Shown: one piece after another, positions 55,211 through 63,356 of the stretch | How positions within the stretch are numbered: position 1 is the first letter of the stretch | How the letters are laid out: each line of letters begins with the position of its first letter | Assembly: GCA_029210645.1 (NCBI GenBank) | Contig: JARGFT010000001.1 | Span: 189,035 to 253,034, forward strand | DNA length: 64,000 nucleotides | Direction: 5' to 3' | From: Anaerosomatales bacterium | GTDB lineage: Bacteria; Actinomycetota; Coriobacteriia; Anaerosomatales; SLCP01 | Program-made: the position numbers and the translations under genes | Notes under the pieces: generated by a model | The model's database searches: none | What the model saw: only the letters and a program-made list of their open reading frames with translations | What the model was told of the DNA's origin: nothing

Positions 55211-56650
55211 GTGACCGAGGTCAGCATGCTGGTCGCATTCGCGCCCCACATCGCGTGCGTGATCGGGGCTGCTGCGGCAGTGGCCGCAGATGCGTTCGAG
55301 CGCCGGGGGCTAGCGATCACTCTCGCGGTCGTCGGCCTGATCGCCGGAGCCGTCCTCGCGTTTGCGAGCAGCGCTCGCGCGCCAGAGCTGACCGGCGACG
55401 TCGTGCTCTCGGGTACGGGCTTCTCGGCCACGGTCGGGATCATCTGTACGATAGCAGCACTCGTGCTTGTCGGTTCGTGGCGCCCGCTCACCGAGGCAGA
55501 TCACGGCGGCGGCCTTGCAGCGCTGGCAGCAGTCTTGGTCGCAGCGGCGGCATCGGCTGCGGTCGCCGCCGACATCCTCGTACTCCTCATCGCGCTGGAG
55601 GCGATGGCACTCTGCGCGTACGCGCTGGTGTGGTCTGCTCGCACCGCTGCCGCCACCGAGGCTGCGGTGAAGTACTTCGTTCAGGGCGCGATCGCCACGG
55701 GGCTGTTTGTACTCGGTCTTGCGATCATCTTCGGTCTGTACGGCGGCTCTACGTCCTACGTGTGGATCCGCGGAGTCATGGGTGCCGAGACCGGACCCCC
55801 GGTGACGACGGCGTTTGTTCTGATCGGTGTGGCGCTCGCCTATAAGATCGGCGCCTTCCCGTTCCACTCGTGGGCTCTCGACGCTTTCGAATCAGCACCC
55901 CCTCACTTCTCAGCGCTCCTGGCAGGCGTTCCCAAACTCGCCGTTGTCGTCTCGATGATCATCTTGTTCTCGCGCTCGGTCTTCGCCGGCCTGGACGCCG
56001 CTTACACGCTGTGGGTCTTCGCGATCCTCGCTGTCCTCTCGATGGCGTTCGGCGCAACCGGGGGCCTGCTGCAGCGTTCCTACACGCGGATGCTCGCATA
56101 CTCCGGAGTTGCCCAGATCGGCTATGCACTGGTGGGTGTCGCGCTCGGTGCTGTCTCCATGACCTCGGTCGCGCTCCTGCTGACCGCGTATGCGCTTGCG
56201 GCAGCAGGCGCATTCCTTGCCGCCGGCGCATTTGCGGCCGCACGGCCCGGATGGGACGGAACTATCGCGGGGCTGGCCGGACTGGGCAGAGAGCGTCCGT
56301 GGCTCGGTGCGGCGGTTGCAGTCGCGATGTTCTCGCTTATCGGGATGCCGTTGACCGCAGGGTTCTGGGGGAAGTTCCTCGTCTTCGGTGTTGCCGTGTC
56401 CGGAGGGTACTGGTGGCTGGCACTGATCGGCGTCATCGCGTCGGTGATCTCCTTCGGGTACTACGGGGCAGTCCTGAAGTCCCTGTACTTCGAGTCAGCG
56501 CCAACGCGCGATGACGTGGCGGCGGAGGCTCGCCCCGACCGCGTCTCCGAGGTGGCTGTCGTCGTCACAGCGCTGCTCGTCCTTGCTATCGGCTGCGCCC
56601 CTCTACTCTTCGGTCTGCAGCAGATCCTGAGGGTGCTGACCTTCGCGTAG
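55211..56650 (+). CDS. nuoN: NADH-quinone oxidoreductase subunit N
   Basis: Antiporter-like subunit adjacent to NuoK, 479 residues. Motifs: LLIALEAMALCAYALV (catalytic Glu), EAAVKYFVQGAIATGLFVLG, YKIGAFPFHSWALDAFESAP, RMLAYSGVAQIGYAL and GMPLTAGFWGKFLVF. GTG 55211 one nt after nuoM. Last gene of the operon; a promoter and terminator follow before the next gene. Confidence 0.95.
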   Translation: MTEVSMLVAFAPHIACVIGAAAAVAADAFERRGLAITLAVVGLIAGAVLAFASSARAPELTGDVVLSGTGFSATVGIICTIAALVLVGSWRPLTEADHGGGLAALAAVLVAAAASAAVAADILVLLIALEAMALCAYALVWSARTAAATEAAVKYFVQGAIATGLFVLGLAIIFGLYGGSTSYVWIRGVMGAETGPPVTTAFVLIGVALAYKIGAFPFHSWALDAFESAPPHFSALLAGVPKLAVVVSMIILFSRSVFAGLDAAYTLWVFAILAVLSMAFGATGGLLQRSYTRMLAYSGVAQIGYALVGVALGAVSMTSVALLLTAYALAAAGAFLAAGAFAAARPGWDGTIAGLAGLGRERPWLGAAVAVAMFSLIGMPLTAGFWGKFLVFGVAVSGGYWWLALIGVIASVISFGYYGAVLKSLYFESAPTRDDVAAEARPDRVSEVAVVVTALLVLAIGCAPLLFGLQQILRVLTFA

Positions 56651-56678
56651 AGTCCAGAGGAAAGTATTCACAAGGGTC

Positions 56679-56707
56679 TTGCGCGCCAGAAGAGTGGTGG
56701 TTACAAT
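56679..56707 (+). promoter_or_regulatory. Predicted strong promoter upstream of the FlgM-like gene
   Basis: TTGCGC (56679-56684), a 17-nt spacer and TACAAT (56702-56707). The predicted start near 56714 is followed by a small inverted repeat (GTTGCA/TGCAAC, 56717-56734) and a terminator at 56746-56781. Confidence 0.6.
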
Positions 56708-56745
56708 CCGTAATGAGTTGCATGCAAGTGCAACCCCTTACCCCT

Positions 56746-56781
56746 GAGCCTCAAGGTGCCGGCCTTGGGGCTCTCCCTTTT
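56746..56781 (+). terminator. Intrinsic terminator in the leader before the FlgM-like gene
   Basis: An 11-bp stem (56746-56756 with 56763-56773, one T-G pair), loop TGCCGG, then TCCCTTTT. It can end the nuo operon. Because a promoter lies only about 40 nt upstream, it may also act as an attenuator or end a short RNA of about 70 nt. Confidence 0.8.
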
Positions 56782-56849
56782 GTGCGGCCGTTTTCGGGTC
56801 GATCGAAGTGGTCAAGGGGTCGACGGCCTTGGCCGATACAGAAGGTACG

Positions 56850-57104
56850 ATGATTATCTCTGATGAGCAGGTCCGACTCGCCGTCGACTACCTGCTGACA
56901 CACGACACGGATACCGACGAGACTCCGCCCTGCGAGGTCCCCGAGCAGCTTCTCAAACGCGTCAACGAGACGCTTCGGGCGCTTCCGGAGACGCGGGACG
57001 AGCGGCTCATGGAGGCGAGGGCACGGCTGGAGGCTCATCCGCCGTCGGCTCACGAGGTCGCAGCCAAGATCATCGGACGCGCCATCTCGGACTCCCTGCG
57101 CTAG
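56850..57104 (+). CDS. Small helical protein resembling anti-sigma factor FlgM
   Basis: An 84-residue, Glu/Arg/Ala-rich protein. The C-terminal half (TLRALPETRDERLMEARARL, then AHEVAAKIIGRAISD) follows the FlgM pattern of a proline-started helix with R-D/E-x-x-V/L, and an iA-xx-l end helix. FlgM binds flagellar sigma-28. No flagellar gene or sigma-28 is in this window, so the role is uncertain; it may control another sigma factor. ATG 56850 with GAAGG upstream is preferred over an upstream GTG at 56808. Confidence 0.5.
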   Translation: MIISDEQVRLAVDYLLTHDTDTDETPPCEVPEQLLKRVNETLRALPETRDERLMEARARLEAHPPSAHEVAAKIIGRAISDSLR

Positions 57105-57196
57105 ACACCGCATCTCCTCGCGCAGCGGTGCTGGCGTCGTACCTTCGTAGCCTCCATACTCGGAGTAGCGCTGTGCGTTCGATCCGGGGGGACGCG

Positions 57197-57484
57197 ATGT
57201 CAGGCTCGAGCCGATCTCACACGATTCTCACGCTCTTCATGAACGTGCTCTTCTTCGTCGCCGTCCTTATCACGGGGCGCGTCGTCATCGAGTTCTTCGG
57301 TGCACTTGCCATGACGACCGCGGGGGGTGCGATCGTCTCCGTCACAGACATTGTCATCATCCCGGCCGGTGTCGCGGGCGTGCGCACTCCGTACGGAGGA
57401 GTGTTCGACGTGGACGCGGCGATCACCGTCGGGGTTGTGCTCGTGCTGGAGTGGGCGCTCAGCGTCGTACGGGCACGGGGATAG
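57197..57484 (+). CDS. YggT-like two-helix membrane protein
   Basis: A 95-residue protein with two hydrophobic segments (about 11-36 and 70-90). Between them lies a TDIVIIPAGVAGVRTPYGG loop and FDVDAAITV, similar in plan to YggT-family proteins (T/D-P-x-hydrophobic-P loop, then D-x-S/A-xx-V). Function is unknown; YggT proteins often occur near division or lipid genes. ATG 57197 follows GGGGGGA. Confidence 0.5.
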   Translation: MSGSSRSHTILTLFMNVLFFVAVLITGRVVIEFFGALAMTTAGGAIVSVTDIVIIPAGVAGVRTPYGGVFDVDAAITVGVVLVLEWALSVVRARG

Positions 57485-57580
57485 ACTGACTGAGTGCCGG
57501 AGATGATTCGTCGGGATGTGCATGCACCTGCGTGCTGAGATTGAGCCTGCGAAGGGGGCTACTGGGATGGTGACGGTGTG

Positions 57581-58771
57581 ATGAGTGAATCACGTGCGAT
57601 CGTGCTCGTGCTCGACAGCGTGGGCGCAGGTGCACTTCCGGATGCTGGTGACTACGGTGACGAGGGGAGCAACACCCTCGGCAACACGGCCCGCGCAGTA
57701 GGGGGGCTCTCCATGCCCAACCTCGGTGCCATGGGTCTCGGCAATGTCACCGACATCCTCGGCGTGCCACCAACGGGTACACCTGTGGCTTCCTGGGGTC
57801 GGAATGCGGAGGCCAGCGCGGGCAAGGACACGACGACCGGTCACTGGGAGATGATGGGTCTTCACCTGACGAGGCCGTTTCCCACCTATCCCGATGGCTT
57901 CCCCGATGAGGTGATGGTTGCATTCGAGCGTGAAGCCGGTGTGGGATGGCTCGGGAACTACCCGGCCAGCGGAACGGTCATCATCCAGGAGCTCGGTGAT
58001 GAGCACGTCCGCAGCGGGAGACCGATCGTCTACACGAGCGCCGACAGTGTCTTCCAGATCGCCGCCCACGAGGATGTCATCCCGATCGAGCGGTTGTACG
58101 AGCTGTGCCTGATCGCACGCGAGAAGGTGTGTGTGGGCGAACACGCGGTCGGCAGGATCATCGCCCGTCCCTTCATAGGCCCGGATGCCGGTGGTGTCTA
58201 CACGCGCACGCACCGTCGGCGGGACTTCGCGCTTGCGCCATCCGAGCCGACCGTTCTCGACCGACTGGCCGAGATCGGTGTGACGACGTATGGCATCGGA
58301 AAGATCGGTGAGATATTCGCGTGGCAGGGTGTCTGCGAGTCTCCACACTCGGAGAACAACATGCACGGCTTCGACAATCTGGTGAAGCGCGTCGCGAGCG
58401 ACACGCCCGGCTTCGTGTTCGCGAACCTGGTCGACTTCGACATGATCTGGGGTCACCGCAACGATCCGGAGGGGTACGCGCGCGGGCTCGAGGCGGTGGA
58501 TGCGCGGATCCCCGACCTGCTCGACGCAATGAACGACGGGGACCTGCTCATCATCACGGCTGACCACGGATGCGACCCGACCACGCCGTCGACAGACCAC
58601 AGCAGGGAGTACACGCCGCTCATCGCCAAGATCAAGGGTGTCGATGCCGGTGTGTCCCTCGGCACGCGAGCCACCTTCTCCGACATCGGGGAAACCGTGC
58701 TGGACCACTACGGTATCCCGGGTCGATGCGGGCGCGGTATCTCCTTCCGGGCGGAGGTGCAACACCGATGA
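57581..58771 (+). CDS. deoB: Phosphopentomutase
   Basis: Alkaline phosphatase-superfamily mutase that interconverts (deoxy)ribose 1-phosphate and 5-phosphate. The 396 residues have metal and Thr motifs intact: VLDSVGAGALPDAGDYGDEG at the N-terminus, GKDTTTGHWEMMG (phosphorylated Thr region), and C-terminal ITADHGCDPTTPSTDHSRE. ATG 57581 or the GTG just before it. Overlaps pdp by 4 nt (ATGA), linking nucleoside phosphorolysis to deoC. Confidence 0.95.
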   Translation: MSESRAIVLVLDSVGAGALPDAGDYGDEGSNTLGNTARAVGGLSMPNLGAMGLGNVTDILGVPPTGTPVASWGRNAEASAGKDTTTGHWEMMGLHLTRPFPTYPDGFPDEVMVAFEREAGVGWLGNYPASGTVIIQELGDEHVRSGRPIVYTSADSVFQIAAHEDVIPIERLYELCLIAREKVCVGEHAVGRIIARPFIGPDAGGVYTRTHRRRDFALAPSEPTVLDRLAEIGVTTYGIGKIGEIFAWQGVCESPHSENNMHGFDNLVKRVASDTPGFVFANLVDFDMIWGHRNDPEGYARGLEAVDARIPDLLDAMNDGDLLIITADHGCDPTTPSTDHSREYTPLIAKIKGVDAGVSLGTRATFSDIGETVLDHYGIPGRCGRGISFRAEVQHR

Positions 58772-60066
58772 CCTTCGAAGAGCTCATAGAGGTCAAACGG
58801 GACGGCTCGGAGCATACCCGCTCTCAGATCGATCGGATCGTACTGGGATATGCGTCCGGCGAGGTCCCGGAGTACCAGATGTCCGCCTGGCTCATGGCGG
58901 CCTATCTTAACGGGCTTTCCGCCGATGAGACCGTGTGGCTCACCGATGCGATGGTGCGCTCGGGACGGATCGTCGATCTCTCGTCGATCCCGGGCATCAA
59001 GGTGGACAAGCACTCCACGGGAGGTGTGGCGGACACGACGACTCTCGTCCTGGCGCCGCTCGTGGCCGCATGCGGAGCACCGTTCGCGAAGATGAGCGGC
59101 CGGGGACTCGGATTCACCGGCGGCACGCTCGACAAACTCGAGTCGATACCCGGGATGCGAATAGAACTCTCAGCCGCGGACTTCCTCGATCAGGTCGTGC
59201 GGGTGGGGGTAGCAGTGATCGCCCAGTCCCCGGACATCGATCCGGCGGACAAGAAGATGTACGCGCTTCGCGACGTCACGGCCACGGTCCCGAGCATCCC
59301 GCTCATCGTCGGATCGATCATCAGCAAGAAGGTGGCGGGGGGTGCGGACGCCGTCCTGTTGGATGTGAAGGTCGGGTCCGGCGCGTTCATGAAGACCGAG
59401 AAGGAGGCGCGGCACCTTGCCGGGGAACTCACCCGGGTCGGCGTAGCACTGGGCAAGGACATTCACTGCGTGATGAGCGACATGGACCAACCGCTCGGCA
59501 TGGCCGTTGGCAACGCGCTCGAGGTCATCGAGGCGATCGAGACGCTGCGGTGCACGGGCCCGGTCGAGCTCACGGAGCTGTGTGTGGCCCTTGCGGGCAG
59601 GATGCTCGTGCTCGGCGGTGTGGCGGAAAGCGAGGGTGACGGCCGTTGGCAAGCCGAGCAAGCACTCTCATCCGGCGCGGCGATGAGGGTCTTCGAGCGC
59701 TGGATCGAGACTCAGGGAGGCGACCCGCGAGTGGCCGCAGACGTCTCACGACTTCCCCGGGCGCACTTCACGCGCGAAGTGACCGCGGAAGAGGGCGGAT
59801 TCGTGGTCAGGATGGATGCCGAGTGCATCGGCAGAGCTGCGATGATGCTCGGTGCCGGCCGTGCGGTCGCGGACGACGTCATCGATCCCGGCGCGGGGAT
59901 GTTGCTCGATGTCCGGATCGGTCACGAGATCGCACCGGGAGACCGCCTGGCGACGCTGTACGCCTCGACGGTCGATCAGTTGGATGCCGGAGAGGAGCGC
60001 CTGAGGGCCTCTATCGAGCTGGGACCTGACCGGGTGAGCCCTCCGCCGCTCTTCCACGAGGTGTAG
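58768..60066 (+). CDS. pdp: Pyrimidine-nucleoside phosphorylase
   Basis: Splits thymidine, uridine or deoxyuridine with phosphate to base and (deoxy)ribose 1-phosphate. The 432 residues have the family signature KHSTGGVADTTTLVLAPLVA and SGRGLGFTGGTLDKLESIPG, the K-x-S-G site (VKVGSGAFMK) and the C-terminal PYNP domain ending in PPLFHEV. The ATG overlaps the deoB stop. It feeds DeoB, then DeoC. Thymidine-specific DeoA cannot be excluded by eye. Confidence 0.93.
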   Translation: MTFEELIEVKRDGSEHTRSQIDRIVLGYASGEVPEYQMSAWLMAAYLNGLSADETVWLTDAMVRSGRIVDLSSIPGIKVDKHSTGGVADTTTLVLAPLVAACGAPFAKMSGRGLGFTGGTLDKLESIPGMRIELSAADFLDQVVRVGVAVIAQSPDIDPADKKMYALRDVTATVPSIPLIVGSIISKKVAGGADAVLLDVKVGSGAFMKTEKEARHLAGELTRVGVALGKDIHCVMSDMDQPLGMAVGNALEVIEAIETLRCTGPVELTELCVALAGRMLVLGGVAESEGDGRWQAEQALSSGAAMRVFERWIETQGGDPRVAADVSRLPRAHFTREVTAEEGGFVVRMDAECIGRAAMMLGAGRAVADDVIDPGAGMLLDVRIGHEIAPGDRLATLYASTVDQLDAGEERLRASIELGPDRVSPPPLFHEV

Positions 60067-60071
60067 CCGCT

Positions 60072-62711
60072 TTGGAGCTTGTCGTCGGACATGCAAACCC
60101 GGACTTCGATGCGTATGCCGCAACCGCTGCCGCCACGAAGCTCTTTCCGGGTTCACGCGGCGTGTTCCTCGGTACACAGAACTCCAACGTGCGGGCTTTT
60201 CACAACCTGCACGAGGACTTCCTCGAGTTCGTGGACTTGCGCGGACTGGACCTGGACTCAGTGACGCGGCTGATCGTCGTCGACACGCGTGACGCAGGCC
60301 GGATCGGAGAACTCGGCGAGGTGGCGCTGCGCCCCGATGTCGATGTGATCGTGTACGACCATCACCCCCCGGCCGAGGGCGACCTCGAGGGCGTGGATGA
60401 CCGTTCGCTGGAGGTCGGCGCGACGACGTCGATACTGGTGCACGAGATCCACCGCCAGGGCATCGCGCTCACCCCGCTCGAGGCATCCTTGTTGCTGCTG
60501 GGAGTGCATGAAGACACGGGCTCGCTGACCTATCCGGGTACAACGGCGTATGATGCCGAGGCCGTCGCATACCTCATGGGCGCCGGTGCGGACATGGAGG
60601 TGCTCAACCAGTTCCTCTCCAGAGCCCTCGATGCCGAGCAGCTGCGTCTGCTCGAAGACCTCGTGGGCTCTCTGGAGGTCTGGGACGTCCACGGTCAGCA
60701 GGTGGCCGTCGGCGTCGCCCGTGCCGAGGAGTACGTGGACTCTGCCAGCGTTCTGACGCACTACATCGTCGAGGACATGGGGTACCGTGTCGCGATAGCC
60801 ATCGTCGGCATGCCCGGCAGGTTGCAGTTGGTTGCACGCAGCCGGCTTCACGAGGTGGATGTCGGGGAGGTCATGAAGCGAATCGGCGGAGGCGGGCATG
60901 CTCAGGCAGCGTCGGCTGCCTTCCGCGAACTCGACACAGAGGCGGCCCTTCTGCACGTCCGGGAAGCGCTTGAACAGGTCGTGCGCCCGCCGCTGAAGGC
61001 CAAAGACATCCTGTCGGCTCCGGTTCACACCGTCCAGCCGGACGCCACGATGGCCGAAGCCGCAACGCTCATGTCGAGCTGGGGCCACGGGGGCCTGCCC
61101 GTGGTGGAGGACGATCGCATCGTCGGGTTAGTCACCCGCAAGGACGTCGACAAGGCCGTGCGTCACCGCCTCTCGCATGCGCCGGTCAAAGGATTCATGA
61201 CCCGCGAGGTTGTCACGGTTGCTCCCGGCGACGACCTCTACACGCTCGAGAACCTTCTGGCGGCAAAGGGGATCGGGCGTCTTCCGGTGGTCAGCGACGG
61301 AGCCCTCGTCGGCATCGTGACGCGCAAGGACCTTCTGGCAGCACAGCACGGCGATGAGTACCTCGATCGCCGTCTGCCACGTGCTCGTGCGCGGTCTACC
61401 GAGCGGTTCCTGGCCTCGGTGACCTCGCTTCTGCCCGAGGAGGCCCACGAGGCGCTGCATGAGATCGGACGTCTGGCCGAGGAGCACGGCCTGCGCGCAC
61501 ATGCAGTGGGCGGATTCGTTCGCGACATGCTGCTCGGCCGACGCAACCTTGACGTCGACATCGTGGTGGAGGGCGACGGGGTCGCTTTCGCGCAGGCCGC
61601 TGCCGAAGCTCTCGGTGCCCGCGTGAAGGTGCATAGGCGTTTCGGGACGGCCGTGCTCGTGCTCTCCAAGACGCTACACCTCGACATCACCAGCGCCCGT
61701 ACCGAGTACTACACGCGCCCCGGGGCCCTGCCCACGGTCGAGCGCTCATCGCTGCGCCAGGACTTGTTCCGACGGGACTTCACCGTGAACGCCATGGCCG
61801 CATGCGTGAACGCCGAGTGCTTCGGTGCCGTCGCCGACCCGTTCGGCGGCCTGCGCGACCTCGAGCGCGGTACGCTTCGGGTGCTGCATCCGCTGTCCTT
61901 CGTCGAGGACCCGACCCGAGTCTTGCGCGCGGCCCGATTCGAGCGGCGATTCGGGTTCAGCATGGATGGCGCGACCGAGGATCTGGCGCGACAGGCGGTG
62001 GAGATCGGCGTCATCGATGAGGTCAGCGGCGCCCGGATCCGCGAAGAGATGCTCGATATCATCGACGAGGACGCGCCGTCGGCGGTATGCGAACGCCTGG
62101 ACGACCTCGGAGTGCTCGGCGTGCTGCTGCCTGAGGGAGTAGCGGCACACCAGGCCATCGAGGCGCTCTTCGGTGCCGAGCGCGCGTACCGCACACTCGC
62201 AGATGCCTTTGAGCGCGCGCCGCGACGGAGCGTCTCCCTCGTGGCAGCGCTTGTGGCTGACAGCGGACGACAGGCAGGAGAGCGCTGGTTGCGCAGGATG
62301 CGCTTCGGACGCGAGTACGCCGAGTCCGCGCTCGTGCTCGCGGAGCGGTCGGCGTTTCTCGGCAAGCGGCTGAAGGACCGGCGGAAGATGCGGGATTCGC
62401 GCCTCTATCGCCTCCTCGAACCGGTGCCTCAGGAGGCGCTGGTGCATCTCTGGGCTAGCGGTGACGCACTGGCGCGCGAGCGCGTGCAGCGGTTCGTGAG
62501 CGTGCTCTCGCGCATCAAGCCCGCTGTGACCGGGGAGGACCTCATAGAGATGGGCCTAACGCCGTCTCCCGCCTTCTCCGGTATACTCGCGCAAGCGCTT
62601 GACGCTCGCCTCGACGGCAAGGCGGTCGGACGGGAGGCCGAGATGGCCAACCTCGGCCGTCTCGTTTCGCGCGCGGGACTGTCCGCAGATAACCCCCAAC
62701 AGGGTCGCTAG
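60072..62711 (+). CDS. DHH/DHHA1-CBS-CBS-tRNA nucleotidyltransferase (CCA/A-adding type)
   Basis: Large fusion of 879 residues. The DHH phosphoesterase domain (about 1-170) has HANPDFDAYA and VYDHHPP; DHHA1 follows (about 200-305, GGGGHAQAAS). Two CBS domains (about 312-425) come next, then a class II nucleotidyltransferase (from about 465) with GGFVRDMLLGRRNLDVDIVVEGDG split over the active-site loop, and RRDFTVNAMA. Class II enzymes add all or part of the CCA tail; in Aquifex and Deinococcus such fused forms are A-adding or partner with a CC-adding enzyme. The tRNAs in this window encode CCA, so repair is a likely role. TTG start 5 nt after pdp. Confidence 0.88.
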   Translation: MELVVGHANPDFDAYAATAAATKLFPGSRGVFLGTQNSNVRAFHNLHEDFLEFVDLRGLDLDSVTRLIVVDTRDAGRIGELGEVALRPDVDVIVYDHHPPAEGDLEGVDDRSLEVGATTSILVHEIHRQGIALTPLEASLLLLGVHEDTGSLTYPGTTAYDAEAVAYLMGAGADMEVLNQFLSRALDAEQLRLLEDLVGSLEVWDVHGQQVAVGVARAEEYVDSASVLTHYIVEDMGYRVAIAIVGMPGRLQLVARSRLHEVDVGEVMKRIGGGGHAQAASAAFRELDTEAALLHVREALEQVVRPPLKAKDILSAPVHTVQPDATMAEAATLMSSWGHGGLPVVEDDRIVGLVTRKDVDKAVRHRLSHAPVKGFMTREVVTVAPGDDLYTLENLLAAKGIGRLPVVSDGALVGIVTRKDLLAAQHGDEYLDRRLPRARARSTERFLASVTSLLPEEAHEALHEIGRLAEEHGLRAHAVGGFVRDMLLGRRNLDVDIVVEGDGVAFAQAAAEALGARVKVHRRFGTAVLVLSKTLHLDITSARTEYYTRPGALPTVERSSLRQDLFRRDFTVNAMAACVNAECFGAVADPFGGLRDLERGTLRVLHPLSFVEDPTRVLRAARFERRFGFSMDGATEDLARQAVEIGVIDEVSGARIREEMLDIIDEDAPSAVCERLDDLGVLGVLLPEGVAAHQAIEALFGAERAYRTLADAFERAPRRSVSLVAALVADSGRQAGERWLRRMRFGREYAESALVLAERSAFLGKRLKDRRKMRDSRLYRLLEPVPQEALVHLWASGDALARERVQRFVSVLSRIKPAVTGEDLIEMGLTPSPAFSGILAQALDARLDGKAVGREAEMANLGRLVSRAGLSADNPQQGR

Positions 62712-62723
62712 GAGAACGCACAC

Positions 62724-63353
62724 GTGGACCTTACTCAGATTGCATGGCGATTCGGCCTGCTGGTGCCCGCGATCGTCATCCACGAGGTCTCGCATGGCTG
62801 GGCTGCGTACGCGCTCGGTGATACCACAGCCAAGGACAAGGGGCGTCTGAGCCTCAACCCCATTCGTCACATAGATCCGTGGGGCACCATCCTTCTGCCG
62901 CTACTGATGGTCGCCGTTCTGGGCTTTGGCTTCGGGTATGCGAAGCCCGTGCCCATCAATCCGTACCGGTTCAAGGACTACCGCAAAGGGATGTTCCTGA
63001 CCGGCATCGCCGGTCCGGCATCCAATCTGGTGCTGGCTGCGGTGTCGGGATTGCTGTTTCGCGTCGTCGGCGGCGCGGGGTTGCTCGGACAGCTGCTCTT
63101 CTTCTTCACACTGATGAACCTCGTGCTGATGTTCTTCAACCTGATACCGCTTCCGCCGCTGGACGGATCGCGGGTGCTGCCGCTCTTCCTTTCCGATCGC
63201 GCTCTAGAGGCGTATCACGGAGTCGAACGGTACGGTTTCATCATTATCGTCGCTGCGCTCTGGCTGTTGCCGTCCTTCTTGAACATCGATCCTCTCGGCT
63301 GGTACCTGGGGGCTACGGTCTACCCGCTGCTCGGGCTGTTCACGGGTCTCTAG
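62724..63353 (+). CDS. Site-2 protease family (M50) membrane metalloprotease
   Basis: Intramembrane zinc protease of 209 residues with about five helices. The zinc motif HEVSH is at residues 20-24 in the first helix, and the third ligand is in NLIPLPPLDGSRVL. This short form without PDZ or CBS domains is common in Gram-positives and has no established substrate. The GTG at 62724 has AGGAG upstream. It follows the nucleotidyltransferase by 12 nt. Confidence 0.88.
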   Translation: MDLTQIAWRFGLLVPAIVIHEVSHGWAAYALGDTTAKDKGRLSLNPIRHIDPWGTILLPLLMVAVLGFGFGYAKPVPINPYRFKDYRKGMFLTGIAGPASNLVLAAVSGLLFRVVGGAGLLGQLLFFFTLMNLVLMFFNLIPLPPLDGSRVLPLFLSDRALEAYHGVERYGFIIIVAALWLLPSFLNIDPLGWYLGATVYPLLGLFTGL

Positions 63354-63356
63354 ACC

